From Cellulomonas fulva (GTDB lineage Bacteria; Actinomycetota; Actinomycetes; Actinomycetales; Cellulomonadaceae), in NCBI RefSeq assembly GCF_018531375.1, contig NZ_JAHBOH010000001.1, positions 1,984,001-2,048,000 on the forward strand: DNA of 64,000 nt, written 5' to 3'. The notes beneath the pieces are model-generated. The model saw nothing but the letters and a program-made list of their open reading frames with translations. It was not told the DNA's origin and ran no database searches. The translations under genes and the position numbers were made by a program. Below, in pieces: positions 26,814-35,320 of this stretch; position 1 is the stretch's first letter; each line of letters starts with the position of its first letter.

Positions 26814-27172
26814 TACGCCAGGCCGGCGGCCTGCCACGGCACGGGGAAGGTGCCGGTCAGCACGGCGGCCAGGAGCAGCGCCGCGAACGTCCGGCCCAGC
26901 CGGCCCGCCCGTGCGACCTCGGCGGCGTCGGGCTCCGGCGGGTGCGGACCGGGTGCGGCGACGGGCGCCTGGCCGGGCGGCATGCCCCAGGTCGCACCGG
27001 GGACGACGCCGTGGACGTCACGCCCCGCGTCGCCGGGGGCGGTGGCACCGTGCGCGTCCTCGGGGACGGCACCGTGGTCGGCACCCGGGGCGCGCGAGAC
27101 CGGCGGCGCCGGCTCGTCGGGCCGGCGCGTCGGCGGGTCGTCCGGCGGCGCGTACGGGTTGCTCACCCGCAC
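26814..27172 (-). pseudogene. N-terminal fragment of the inversion-split membrane protein gene
   Basis: From GTG 27172 (or GTG 27166) the minus strand encodes SNPYAPPDDPPTRRP and a Pro-rich tail. Then comes AARAGRLGRTF-like basic sequence (EVARAGRLGRTFAALLLAAV) and the first half of a membrane domain, LTGTFPVPWQAAGLAYA, after which sense is lost (TRRGPARTAPRT...). The N-terminal Pro-rich plus membrane layout and the place beside DUF6350 recall mycobacterial Rv0954, next to perM. The missing continuation (FGVLALVVGVRALVV) is found on the opposite strand immediately beyond. As the sequence stands, the product would be truncated at the membrane and carry about 35 random residues. Confidence 0.7.
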
Positions 27173-27235
27173 ATTCTCGCCCAGACCGGCCGTGCCCCGC
27201 CGCCCCGGCCCGTCTTCGCGTCCGGGCGTGGACGC

Positions 27236-28201
27236 TCAGGCGGGCGCCGACGTGGCGGCGCGCTCGCTCCACCAGGCGACGGTCTCGTCGACCACCCGGT
27301 CCCAGGGGGTGGGGGTCAGCCCGAGCAGGCGCTCGGACGCGCTGGAGTCGACGACGAAGGGCGCGTCGAACTGGTAGCGCATCCGGTTGACCTCACGCAG
27401 CTGGCCGATCACGAGGCCGGCCAGCCCGAGCACGGGCCGCGGCACGGGGGCGATGCGCGGCACCGGTCGGCCCGCGCGCGCCGCGAGGCGCTCGGCGAGC
27501 TGACGGTAGGTCAGCGGTGCCCCCGTCGGGGCGAGCACGGGCCGCCCCCACGCCGCGGGCGTCACCGCGGCCGCCGCGAGGGCGGCGACGTAGTCCGGCA
27601 GGTAGGTCCAGGAGTGCGGCTGGTCCGGGTCGCCGACGGGGCGCAGCACGCCGCCGCGCAGCACCGGCTCGAGCAGGCGCGCCCCCGCGTGGGCGTCGCC
27701 CGTCGCGTACGGGCCGAGGTAGTCCGACGCCCGGACCTCGACCACGCGCAGGCCGTCCGCCCGGCCGCGCTCGACGGCCTGCTGCCACATCGTCGCGCGG
27801 ACGCGGCCCTTGCTCTCCTCGGTGAGGAGCGGGGTGTCCTCGCGCATCACGCCGCTGCCCTCGCCGTACCCGTAGAGGTTCCCGGCGACGACCAGGACGG
27901 CGCCGGCGGCGCTCGCGGCCTCCATCGCGGCGCCGTGCAGGGCGGGCCACAGCGCCGGCCAGCGGTCGTAGCGGGGGTTGGCGCACTGGTACAGCGCCGC
28001 GGCGCCGTGCACCACCGCGGCGAGCGCGGCGGGGTCGGCGGCGTCGGCGGCGACGTGCGTGAACGGACCGCGCTGCGCGGGGCGGGTGCCGCCCGACGCC
28101 CCGGTGCGCGACACGACGACGACCTCGTGGCCCGCCTCGCCCAGCAGGCGGGCGAGCGACGTCCCGACGGGACCCTTGCCGATGACGACGTGGCGGTTCA
28201 T
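27236..28201 (-). CDS. NAD-dependent epimerase/dehydratase-like protein
   Basis: 321 residues, atypical short-chain dehydrogenase fold. The Rossmann motif reads HVVIGKGPVGTSLARLLGEA, where the second glycine of GxxGxxG is kept (GKGPVGTS). NLYGYG replaces the classical YxxxK region, so catalysis of the usual type is doubtful; NmrA-like or sensor relatives exist. The C-terminal substrate half includes SDYLGPYATGD and HSWTYLPDYVAALA. It is divergent from a TetR regulator, and three matching GAGCA-N-TGCTC palindromes lie between them, so this gene is very likely the regulator's target. Start ATG 28201 has a GGGAG ribosome site. Confidence 0.85.
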   Translation of the reverse strand: MNRHVVIGKGPVGTSLARLLGEAGHEVVVVSRTGASGGTRPAQRGPFTHVAADAADPAALAAVVHGAAALYQCANPRYDRWPALWPALHGAAMEAASAAGAVLVVAGNLYGYGEGSGVMREDTPLLTEESKGRVRATMWQQAVERGRADGLRVVEVRASDYLGPYATGDAHAGARLLEPVLRGGVLRPVGDPDQPHSWTYLPDYVAALAAAAVTPAAWGRPVLAPTGAPLTYRQLAERLAARAGRPVPRIAPVPRPVLGLAGLVIGQLREVNRMRYQFDAPFVVDSSASERLLGLTPTPWDRVVDETVAWWSERAATSAPA

Positions 28202-28223
28202 GGTGTGCTCCCGGCTGTTGTGT

Positions 28224-28287
28224 GAGCAGTGCTCTCGAATGTGAGCAATGCTCTCCGTGGACGCCCGCCGTGTCAAGAGCAGTGTTC
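28224..28287. promoter_or_regulatory. Triple TetR operator between epimerase and regulator genes
   Basis: GAGCAGTGCTC (28224-28234) and GAGCAATGCTC (28243-28253) are perfect 5-1-5 palindromes 19 bp apart in front of the epimerase gene. A third copy, GAGCAGTGTTC (28277-28287), has one mismatch and lies nearer the tetR-like gene. The arrangement suggests cooperative repression of both divergent transcripts. Confidence 0.75.
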
Positions 28288-28326
28288 GCCGAGGTGATCG
28301 GTGCTCTCATCGGCGATGATCGGACC

Positions 28327-29079
28327 ATGCCGAGCACGCACGACGCCCCGTCCACCCCCCGCGCTCGCGCCCGCGCCGCCTTCGAGGCGGACCTGCTCGC
28401 GGCGGCGCGGGCGCGCATCGCCGACGAGGGCGCGGCCCAGCTCTCGCTGCGCGCCGTGGCCCGCGACCTCGGGGTCGCGTCCTCCGCGATCTACCGCTAC
28501 GTCGCTTCCCGGGACGCGCTGCTGACGCTGCTCGTCGTCGAGGCGTACGACGAGGTCGGGGAGGCGTGCGAGCGCGCGCTCGCGGACGCGGCCGCAGCGG
28601 GGCGGTCGTCCGGCGAGCGGTGGGTGGCGATCGGCCGGGCGTTCCGTGCCTGGGCGGTGGGGAACCGGCACTCCTACGCGCTGGTCTACGGCACGCCCGT
28701 GCCGGGCTACGTCGCGCCGCAGGACACCGTCGCGCACGCGAGCCGGACCTGGGCGGCGATCGGCAGCGTGCTGGTGCACGCCCACGCGGCCGGCGAGATC
28801 ACGTCGGCGCCGCCCGACGCCCGGTCGGCGGGCCTCGTCGAGCCCGGCGTCCTGGCGATGGCGGCGGGGCTCGGGGACGGCTCCGGCGCGCTGGACGACG
28901 CGGAGCTCGCGGCGCTCGTCGTCCGGTCACTGACCATGTTCGAGTCGCTCGTCGGCGCCGTGGCGGCCGAGCTCTTCGGCCACCTGGCCGGCGTGGTGAC
29001 CGACCGGGCGCGCGCCTTCGACCTCACGCTCGCGAGCGTCGCGGCAGGCGTCGGGCTCCCGGTGGCGCTGGACGGCTAA
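28327..29079 (+). CDS. TetR-family regulator with TetR_C_13-like domain
   Basis: 250 residues. The N-terminal helix-turn-helix reads AAQLSLRAVARDLGVASSAIYRYVASRDALL. The C-terminal ligand domain contains WVAIGRAFRAWAVGNRHSYALVYGTPVPGY, a pattern common in actinobacterial TetR proteins with a WHG-type C domain. ATG 28327 is six bases after the -10-like GATGAT, so probably leaderless. Three GAGCA-N-TGCTC sites upstream mark it as an autoregulated repressor of the divergent epimerase gene. Its stop codon TAA is part of the purH -10 box (TAAGAT, 29077-29082). Confidence 0.9.
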   Translation: MPSTHDAPSTPRARARAAFEADLLAAARARIADEGAAQLSLRAVARDLGVASSAIYRYVASRDALLTLLVVEAYDEVGEACERALADAAAAGRSSGERWVAIGRAFRAWAVGNRHSYALVYGTPVPGYVAPQDTVAHASRTWAAIGSVLVHAHAAGEITSAPPDARSAGLVEPGVLAMAAGLGDGSGALDDAELAALVVRSLTMFESLVGAVAAELFGHLAGVVTDRARAFDLTLASVAAGVGLPVALDG

Positions 29080-29085
29080 GATGGG

Positions 29086-29165
29086 CGAGGCCGTGACTGG
29101 CGAAGGTGGGACCGACCACCGGGGAGCGGCTGAACGTCCCTGCAGCGCACCGCCCGCCTGGGTGC
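29086..29165 (+). promoter_or_regulatory. ZTP (pfl) riboswitch upstream of purH
   Basis: The ZTP/ZMP aptamer core is clear: GTGACTGGCG (29093-29102), a GGTGG/CCACC stem, CCACCGGGGAGCG (29116-29128) and the distal GCCTGGG (29156-29162). The promoter -10 TAAGAT lies at 29077-29082. GGTGGGACC (29105-29113) is perfectly complementary to GGTCCCACC (29169-29177), 24 bases before the purH ribosome site. This offers a switch helix that would compete with the aptamer stem. ZMP is the substrate of PurH, so induction when ZMP builds up makes sense. Confidence 0.9.
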
Positions 29166-29201
29166 CTGGGTCCCACCTCGATGCCGACCCAGGAGTGTGC
29201 C

Positions 29202-30860
29202 GTGAGCGCCGTCCCCAGCACCGCCCCGTCCGACAGCACCGCCCCGTCCGCCACTGCGTCCGACCCGGCGTCGCCGCAGACCCGTCGGCCCGTGCGCCGC
29301 GCGCTGGTCTCGGTGTACGACAAGACCGGCCTCGTCGAGCTCGCCACCGCGCTGCACGCGGCCGGCGTGGGGCTGGTGTCGACCGGCTCGACCGCGGCGA
29401 CCATCGCGGGCGCGGGCGTCCCGGTCACCAAGGTCGAGGAGCTCACCGGGTTCCCCGAGTGCCTCGACGGGCGCGTCAAGACCCTGCACCCGCGGGTGCA
29501 CGCGGGGATCCTCGCGGACACGCGCCGCCCCGAGCACGTCGCGCAGCTCGACGAGCTGGGCGTGGCGCCGTTCGAGCTCGTCGTCGTGAACCTGTACCCG
29601 TTCACCGCCACGGTCGCGTCCGGCGCGGGGCCCGACGAGTGCGTCGAGCAGATCGACATCGGCGGGCCGTCGATGGTGCGCGCCGCGGCCAAGAACCACC
29701 CGAGCGTCGCGGTCGTCGTCGACCCGGCGCGGTACCTCGACGTGACCGCCGCGGTCGCCGGCGGTGGGTTCACGCTCGCGCAGCGCCGAGCGCTCGCGGC
29801 GCAGGCGTTCGCGCACACGGCCGCCTACGACACCGCCGTGGCCGGCTGGTTCGCCCAGGCGTACGCGCCCGACGAGACCGCGACCGGCTCCGGCTTCGGG
29901 GCCGTCGTCGGGGCGCAGTGGACCCGCGGCGACGTGCTGCGGTACGGCGAGAACCCGCACCAGGCGGCCGCGCTGTACCTGTCCGAGCAGGGCGCTGCGG
30001 GCCAGGGCCTCGCGGGGGCGACGCAGCTGCACGGCAAGGCCATGAGCTACAACAACTACGTCGACGCGGACGCGGCGTGGCGTGCGGCGCACGACCACGG
30101 CGACGTCCCGACCGTCGCGATCATCAAGCACGCGAACCCCTGCGGCATCGCCGTGGGCGCGGACGTCGCCGACGCGCACGCCCGGGCCCACGCGTGCGAC
30201 CCGGTCTCCGCGTACGGCGGCGTCATCGCCACCAACCGCCGCGTGACGCTCGCGGCGGCGCAGCAGATCGCGCCGGTGTTCACCGAGGTGGTCGTGGCGC
30301 CCGGGTTCGACGAGGACGCGCTCGCGCTGCTGACGCAGAAGAAGAACGTCCGCCTGCTCGTCGTCGACGCCCCGCCGGCGGCGACCGTGGAGTCGCGGCC
30401 GATCTCCGGTGGCCTCCTGGTCCAGCTGGTCGACCGCGTGGACGCCCCTGGTGACGACCCGACCACGTGGACGCTGGCGACCGGCGAGGCAGCCGACGAC
30501 GCGACGCTGCGCGACCTGGCGTTCGCGTGGCGCGCGGTGCGCGCGGTGAAGTCGAACGCGATCCTGCTCGCGGCCGACGGCGCGTCGGTCGGCGTCGGCA
30601 TGGGCCAGGTGAACCGCGTCGACTCCTGCCGTCTCGCGGTCGAGCGCGCGAACACCGGCGGCGCCGAGCGCGCCCGCGGCGCGGTCGCGGCCTCGGACGC
30701 GTTCTTCCCGTTCGCCGACGGCCTCCAGGTGCTGCTCGACGCCGGTGTGCGCGCCGTGGTCCAGCCGGGCGGGTCGGTGCGCGACGAGGAGGTCGTCGCG
30801 GCCGCGGCCGCCGCCGGCGTCACGCTCTACCTGACCGGCACGCGTCACTTCGCGCACTGA
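29202..30860 (+). CDS. purH: Bifunctional AICAR formyltransferase / IMP cyclohydrolase
   Basis: Catalyses the last two steps of IMP synthesis: formylation of AICAR (ZMP) using 10-formyl-tetrahydrofolate, then ring closure. 552 residues. The N-terminal MGS-like cyclohydrolase domain has [37 protein letters not shown] and [16 protein letters not shown]. The transformylase domain has the catalytic KHANPCG, plus [10 protein letters not shown] and ends GTRHFAH. GTG 29202 is set by AGGAG six bases upstream. It is controlled by the ZTP riboswitch in its leader. purN, which usually sits just upstream in actinobacteria, is absent here. Confidence 0.97.
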   Translation: MSAVPSTAPSDSTAPSATASDPASPQTRRPVRRALVSVYDKTGLVELATALHAAGVGLVSTGSTAATIAGAGVPVTKVEELTGFPECLDGRVKTLHPRVHAGILADTRRPEHVAQLDELGVAPFELVVVNLYPFTATVASGAGPDECVEQIDIGGPSMVRAAAKNHPSVAVVVDPARYLDVTAAVAGGGFTLAQRRALAAQAFAHTAAYDTAVAGWFAQAYAPDETATGSGFGAVVGAQWTRGDVLRYGENPHQAAALYLSEQGAAGQGLAGATQLHGKAMSYNNYVDADAAWRAAHDHGDVPTVAIIKHANPCGIAVGADVADAHARAHACDPVSAYGGVIATNRRVTLAAAQQIAPVFTEVVVAPGFDEDALALLTQKKNVRLLVVDAPPAATVESRPISGGLLVQLVDRVDAPGDDPTTWTLATGEAADDATLRDLAFAWRAVRAVKSNAILLAADGASVGVGMGQVNRVDSCRLAVERANTGGAERARGAVAASDAFFPFADGLQVLLDAGVRAVVQPGGSVRDEEVVAAAAAAGVTLYLTGTRHFAH

Positions 30861-30892
30861 GGGCCGGGCGGGAGCCCCAGCACGGACGTCAA

Positions 30893-30923
30893 GGCCCCCG
30901 CGCTCGACGAGCGCGCGGGGGCC
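30893..30923. terminator. Bidirectional terminator hairpin
   Basis: GGCCCCCGCGC (30893-30903) pairs with GCGCGGGGGCC (30913-30923) across a 9-base loop, between the convergent purH and reductase genes. Confidence 0.8.
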
Positions 30924-30931
30924 TCGACGCG

Positions 30932-32173
30932 TCAGACCCGCAGCGGCCGGTCCGGGTCGGCGACGACGGCGCGCGCCAGGGTGGGCAGCGCCGGCCCGGT
31001 GAACAGCCTCCGGGCGGCGCCGACGTCCCGCGGCCGGTCGACGGTCAGCACGCCCGTGACGGTGTCCGCGCCCGGGCGGTACCAGACCGCGGTCCAGCCG
31101 CCCGCCGCGGGGTCGCCGCGCAGCACGACGTCGTCGTCCCGCGCCGGCTGGCCGAACAGGGTGAGGTCGCGGCCGAGCTGGGTGGAGAACACGTAGGGCG
31201 CCCGGTCCGGCAGGGCGCCCGAGCCGGGCACGAGCAGGTCGTCGACGAGGGTGGCCGGGTCGCGCAGCGCGCCGTCCCAGTGGCCGCCGGGCACCCACCC
31301 GTGCCGCGCGGAGCGGCGCAGCGTCACGTCGCCGACCGCGCGCACGTGCCGGGGGGCGCCGAGGACGGCGAAGCCCTCGTCGACCCGCAGCGCGCCGTCG
31401 GGCTCGCGCGGCAGCGCGTCGCCGACCCACCCGGTCGCGGGCCGCGCGCCGACCGCCGCGAGCACGACGTCCGCGCGCAGCGTGCTGCCGTCGCCGAGCG
31501 TGACCCCGTCGGGGCGCACGGCCGCCACGGTGGCGCCGGTGCGCAAGCGGATGCCGTGCTCGTCGTACCAGGCGACCGTCAGGGCGCCCACGCGCTCGCC
31601 GAGGGCGCCCGCGAGCGGCGCCGCCCCCGCCTCGACGACCTCGACGTGCACGCCCGCGCGCGCGGCGACGCCCGCGACCTCCGCGCCCACCCAGCCCGCG
31701 CCCACGACGACGAGCCGGTCACCCGGGCGCAGGCGCTCGCGCAGCCGCGCCGCGTCGGCCGCGGTGTGCAGCACCTCCGCGTCGGACCAGGCGGAGGGTC
31801 GGGCCGCGTGGGCGCCGCTGGCGACGACGAGCACGTCCGCGTGGTGCTCGTCGCGCTCGGTCCGGACCCGGACGCCGTCCGCGGTCACGGTGAGACCGGT
31901 CGCGGGCGACGCGAGGTCCACGTGGTCGGCGAGCTCCGCCAGGTCCACCCCGACCTCCTGCGCCAGCCACGCGGGAGTCGACCGGTCGAGGAGGTGCTTG
32001 GACAGCGGCGGACGGTCGTAGGGCGGCACGCCCTCGGCGCCCAGCACCCGGACGTGGCCGGCGAAGCCGGCGCCGCGCAGGGCGCCCACGGTCTGCGTCG
32101 CGGCCAGGCCCGCGCCCACGACCAGGACCGAACGGGGGTGCGGGCTCGGACGTGGGGGAGGCGTGGGGCTCAC
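30932..32173 (-). CDS. FAD-dependent ferredoxin/rubredoxin reductase-like oxidoreductase
   Basis: 413 residues. Two Rossmann motifs are present: the FAD site SVLVVGAGLAATQTVGALR at the N terminus and the NAD(P)H site RLVVVGAGWVGAEVAGVAA near 150. The family motifs YDRPPLSKHLL and RAVGDV (second FAD contact) follow, as does a C-terminal reductase domain (SDQ-type region reading FSTQLGRDLTLFGQP). Such enzymes pass electrons from NADH to a ferredoxin, often for cytochrome P450 or dioxygenase partners; no partner gene is near. GTG 32173; 39 bp separate it from the divergent DUF3017 gene. Confidence 0.9.
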   Translation of the reverse strand: MSPTPPPRPSPHPRSVLVVGAGLAATQTVGALRGAGFAGHVRVLGAEGVPPYDRPPLSKHLLDRSTPAWLAQEVGVDLAELADHVDLASPATGLTVTADGVRVRTERDEHHADVLVVASGAHAARPSAWSDAEVLHTAADAARLRERLRPGDRLVVVGAGWVGAEVAGVAARAGVHVEVVEAGAAPLAGALGERVGALTVAWYDEHGIRLRTGATVAAVRPDGVTLGDGSTLRADVVLAAVGARPATGWVGDALPREPDGALRVDEGFAVLGAPRHVRAVGDVTLRRSARHGWVPGGHWDGALRDPATLVDDLLVPGSGALPDRAPYVFSTQLGRDLTLFGQPARDDDVVLRGDPAAGGWTAVWYRPGADTVTGVLTVDRPRDVGAARRLFTGPALPTLARAVVADPDRPLRV

Positions 32174-32212
32174 CGGGCAACGGTAGTCTCAGCCGTCGGG
32201 AGGACGGGATCG

Positions 32213-32602
32213 ATGGTCGAGAAGAGTGTGCGCGAGCCCGTCGGCGACGACGCGGTGGCGCAGGACGACGCGCCTGATGGCGAGCTCGACGCGGCGCAGC
32301 AGCCGCTCGACCCGCGGGCGATCGCGCGCGCGTCGCTCCAGGCGTCCCGCAACGCGTCGTTGTGGTGGACCGCGACGGGCGTCGTGCTCGCGTGCGCGGT
32401 CGCGCTCGTCGTCGGCACCGACGCCGGGGCGTTCACGCTCGCCGGCGTCCTCGCGGCCTGCGCGGTGGTGCGGGGCGTGCGGCCCTCGCCCGGGCCGGTC
32501 GCGCTGTCCGTGCGCTCCAAGACGATCGACGTCGCGGTGCTCGGCTTCCTCGCGGCGCTGCTCGCGGTGCTGGCGGCGCTGCTGCCGTCCGTCGGCGTCT
32601 GA
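32213..32602 (+). CDS. DUF3017 membrane protein
   Basis: 129 residues: an acidic cytoplasmic start of about 45 residues, then three membrane helices (WWTATGVVLACAVALVVGTD, FTLAGVLAACAVVRGVRP, VAVLGFLAALLAVLAALLPS) with the family's RSKTIDVAVLG block. DUF3017 genes typically neighbour folD, mdh or purH in actinobacteria; the function is unknown. TAGTCT at 32184-32189 is a likely -10, giving a short leader with GGGAGG before ATG 32213. Confidence 0.85.
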   Translation: MVEKSVREPVGDDAVAQDDAPDGELDAAQQPLDPRAIARASLQASRNASLWWTATGVVLACAVALVVGTDAGAFTLAGVLAACAVVRGVRPSPGPVALSVRSKTIDVAVLGFLAALLAVLAALLPSVGV

Positions 32603-32625
32603 GCGCCCGCGGCGCCCGGCAGACG

Positions 32626-32659
32626 CGCAGGAGGCCCGGGTCGTCCCGGGCCTCCTGCG
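32626..32659. terminator. Terminator hairpin between DUF3017 and aquaporin genes
   Basis: CGCAGGAGGCCCGGG (32626-32640), a TCGT loop, and the exact complement at 32645-32659: a perfect 15-bp stem between convergent genes. Confidence 0.85.
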
Positions 32660-32692
32660 GTCGTCAGGCTGTGCGCCCTCAGGCGGCGCGTC

Positions 32693-33757
32693 TCAGGCGG
32701 TGCGCTCCTCGACGACGACGACGTCCTCCTGCGTGACGTAGACGTCGTCCTCCTCGAGCAGGTTGTCCTGCTCCGGAGGCTCCGCGGCGAACGCGCGGTA
32801 GACGATGCCGGCGAGCGCGGCACCGAGCAGCGGGCCGACGAAGAAGACCCACAGCTGCTTCCACGCCCACGACTCGGCGAAGATCGCGGCGGCGAGCGAG
32901 CGGGCCGGGTTGAGCGACGCGTTCGTGACCGGCATGGCGACCAGGATGAGCGCGGTCAGGGTCAGGCCGATGACGATCGGGGCGATCTTGGAGTCCGCGC
33001 GCCGGTCCGTGACGCCCAGGATGACGCCCACGAACACGGCCGTGACGACGAGCTCGACGAGGATCGCGGCGAACAGCGAGAACTCCGCCTGGTTGGTCGA
33101 CGCGGTGCTGAGCGGCGAGTGCTCGCCGTAGCCGTTCGCCAGCCCGCTGAAGAACGAGCGCACGCTCGGGTCCTCCTGCACCACGAGGGCGGGGAGCGCG
33201 GACGGCACCGCGATGAAGACCACCGCCGCGCCGAGCGCGCCACCGACCAGCTGGACCAGCCAGTAGGGGAGCACGTCGCGCCAGGAGGTGCGGCCGGCGA
33301 TCGCGGCACCCAGCGTGACCGCCGGGTTGAAGTGCCCGCCGGAGATGTGGCCGACGGCGGCGGCGCCACCGATCACGGCGATGCCGAACGCGAGGGCGAC
33401 GGCCAGGCCGCTGCCACCGCCGATCGCGCCGAGACCGGCGTAGAGCGCGACCCCGAGGCCCGCGAGGACGAGGAAGAAGGTGCCGAACAGCTCGGCGCCG
33501 AGGCGGCCGACGAGGCTGGGCCCGTCCACGACGACGGTGCCGGCGGGGACGACGTACGCGTCGAGCGCGGGCTCGGGCTGCGGTGCCGGCGCGGGAGCCG
33601 AGGGCGGCGCGGCGGGCGCGGCGGCCGCCGCGGGCGCGGGAGCCGGTGCCGGGGCGACGGGCTCAGCGGCCGGTGCCGGGGCGACGCTCTCGGCGGCCGG
33701 CGTGGACGCGACGGGCTCCTGCGGCTCGGCGGCGCCGGGGGTGGGGTCCTGGGACAT
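32693..33757 (-). CDS. MIP-family aquaporin with long N-terminal Ala/Pro extension
   Basis: Water or glycerol channel of the major intrinsic protein family; 354 residues. The first 75 residues are a low-complexity Ala/Pro/Glu tail absent from typical 230-280-residue aquaporins, followed by six membrane helices. Both pore loops are present: GHFNPAVTLG and NASLNPARSLAAAIF. Arg follows the second NPA, as required for the selectivity filter. The helix residues around the filter were not resolved well enough to tell water from glycerol transport. The C-terminal tail is acidic (LLEEDDVYVTQEDVVVVEE). Start ATG 33757; stands alone. Confidence 0.93.
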   Translation of the reverse strand: MSQDPTPGAAEPQEPVASTPAAESVAPAPAAEPVAPAPAPAPAAAAAPAAPPSAPAPAPQPEPALDAYVVPAGTVVVDGPSLVGRLGAELFGTFFLVLAGLGVALYAGLGAIGGGSGLAVALAFGIAVIGGAAAVGHISGGHFNPAVTLGAAIAGRTSWRDVLPYWLVQLVGGALGAAVVFIAVPSALPALVVQEDPSVRSFFSGLANGYGEHSPLSTASTNQAEFSLFAAILVELVVTAVFVGVILGVTDRRADSKIAPIVIGLTLTALILVAMPVTNASLNPARSLAAAIFAESWAWKQLWVFFVGPLLGAALAGIVYRAFAAEPPEQDNLLEEDDVYVTQEDVVVVEERTA

Positions 33758-33916
33758 GGCGATCCTGTCGTTGGGTCGGGTGGTTCGCGTGCCAGCATGC
33801 CAGCAGATGCCGTGCGTGGCGGCCGTTGCGGGCCGGCATCTCGAGGTCTGATCTGCCCGTTTCCGTGCGGATCGCGCCCGTCGTGGTCGCGGCGCCCCGC
33901 CCGAGCGGGGAGATCT

Positions 33917-33934
33917 CTCGACGTCGAGTAATCT
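33917..33934 (+). promoter_or_regulatory. icd promoter with CTCGACGTCGAG palindrome abutting the -10
   Basis: CTCGACGTCGAG (33917-33928) is a perfect 12-bp palindrome directly followed by TAATCT (33929-33934), a good -10 box. It is related to the sucC site (CTCGATGTCAAG), suggesting one regulator for two TCA-cycle operons. The leader to ATG 33969 is short and contains AAGGAGA. Confidence 0.6.
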
Positions 33935-33968
33935 TGGGGAGGCCCAGAACCCATCAAGGAGACCCCGC

Positions 33969-35186
33969 ATGGCGAAGATCAAGGTCGTCGGCCCGGTCGT
34001 CGAGCTCGACGGCGACGAGATGACGCGCATCATCTGGCAGTTCATCAAGGACCGCCTCATCCACCCCTACCTCGACGTGGACCTGCGCTACTACGACCTG
34101 TCGATCGAGAACCGCGACGCGACGGACGACCAGGTCACGATCGACGCGGCGCACGCCATCCGCGAGCACGGCGTCGGCGTCAAGTGCGCGACGATCACGC
34201 CCGACGAGGCGCGCGTCGAGGAGTTCGGCCTGAAGAAGATGTGGGTCTCGCCCAACGGCACGATCCGCAACATCCTCGGCGGCGTCGTCTTCCGTGAGCC
34301 GATCATCATCTCGAACATCCCGCGCCTGGTCCCGGGCTGGAACAAGCCGATCATCATCGGGCGTCACGCCCACGGCGACCAGTACAAAGCGACCAACTTC
34401 AAGGTCGCCGGCGCCGGCACGCTGACGCTCACGTTCACGCCCGCGGACGGCTCCGAGCCCATCCAGCAGCAGGTCGTCACCTACCCGGAGGCGGGCGGCG
34501 TGGCGATGGGCATGTACAACTTCAACGAGTCGATCCGCGACTTCGCGCGCGCCTCGTTCGCGTACGGCCTGCAGCGCGGCTACCCCGTGTACCTCTCGAC
34601 GAAGAACACGATCCTCAAGGCCTACGACGGCGCCTTCAAGGACATCTTCCAGGAGGTGTTCGACGCCGAGTTCAAGGCGGAGTTCGACGCCGCCGGCCTG
34701 ACCTACGAGCACCGCCTGATCGACGACATGGTCGCCGCGGCGATGAAGTGGGAGGGCGGCTACGTCTGGGCCTGCAAGAACTACGACGGCGACGTGCAGT
34801 CCGACACGGTCGCGCAGGGCTTCGGGTCGCTGGGCCTCATGACGTCCGTCCTCATGACCCCGGACGGCAAGACGGTCGAGGCCGAGGCGGCGCACGGCAC
34901 GGTCACGCGCCACTACCGTCAGCACCAGGCGGGCAAGCCGACGTCGACCAACCCGATCGCGTCGATCTTCGCGTGGACCGGCGGCCTCAAGCACCGCGGC
35001 AAGCTGGACGGCACGCCCGAGGTCACGCAGTTCGCCGAGACGCTCGAGGACGTCGTCATCACGACCGTCGAGAGCGGCAAGATGACCAAGGACCTCGCGC
35101 TCCTGGTCGGCCCGGACCAGCCGTGGCTCACCACGGAGGAGTTCCTGGCCGCGCTCGACGAGAACCTCGCGGCGCGCCTCGCCTGA
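33969..35186 (+). CDS. icd: NADP-dependent isocitrate dehydrogenase (dimeric type)
   Basis: Oxidative decarboxylation of isocitrate to 2-oxoglutarate with NADP+. 405 residues, of the eukaryote-like homodimeric class rather than the monomeric enzyme found in some actinobacteria. It begins [20 protein letters not shown] and has the metal/substrate segment [48 protein letters not shown] and [12 protein letters not shown] near the C terminus. AAGGAGA precedes ATG 33969. The upstream palindrome links it to sucC regulation. A GNAT gene follows after a terminator-like hairpin. Confidence 0.97.
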   Translation: MAKIKVVGPVVELDGDEMTRIIWQFIKDRLIHPYLDVDLRYYDLSIENRDATDDQVTIDAAHAIREHGVGVKCATITPDEARVEEFGLKKMWVSPNGTIRNILGGVVFREPIIISNIPRLVPGWNKPIIIGRHAHGDQYKATNFKVAGAGTLTLTFTPADGSEPIQQQVVTYPEAGGVAMGMYNFNESIRDFARASFAYGLQRGYPVYLSTKNTILKAYDGAFKDIFQEVFDAEFKAEFDAAGLTYEHRLIDDMVAAAMKWEGGYVWACKNYDGDVQSDTVAQGFGSLGLMTSVLMTPDGKTVEAEAAHGTVTRHYRQHQAGKPTSTNPIASIFAWTGGLKHRGKLDGTPEVTQFAETLEDVVITTVESGKMTKDLALLVGPDQPWLTTEEFLAALDENLAARLA

Positions 35187-35205
35187 GCCGCACCCCGCGT
35201 CACCA

Positions 35206-35244
35206 CGAGACGCCGTCGCCCTGCCGGGGCGGCGGCGTCTCGTC
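35206..35244 (+). terminator. icd terminator hairpin
   Basis: ACGAGACGCCG (35206-35216) pairs with CGGCGTCTCGT (35234-35244), 19 bases after the icd stop, with further partial pairing inside (TCGCC/GGCGG). Confidence 0.7.
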
Positions 35245-35320
35245 GTCGGGACCGGTCTCCCGACGAGCGCCCGGCGCGCCGCGTTTGCGGCTGGACGCCT
35301 GTCCGGCAGAAGATCTGCTC

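Noticed and set aside
26834..27390. Tail of the plus-strand frame after the inverted fragment
   Set aside because: Beyond about 26813 the composition turns Arg/Pro-rich and the frame is antisense to the N-terminal fragment and the epimerase gene.
29076..31430. 784-codon minus-strand frame across purH
   Set aside because: Antisense to purH; Arg/His-rich without any recognisable domain.
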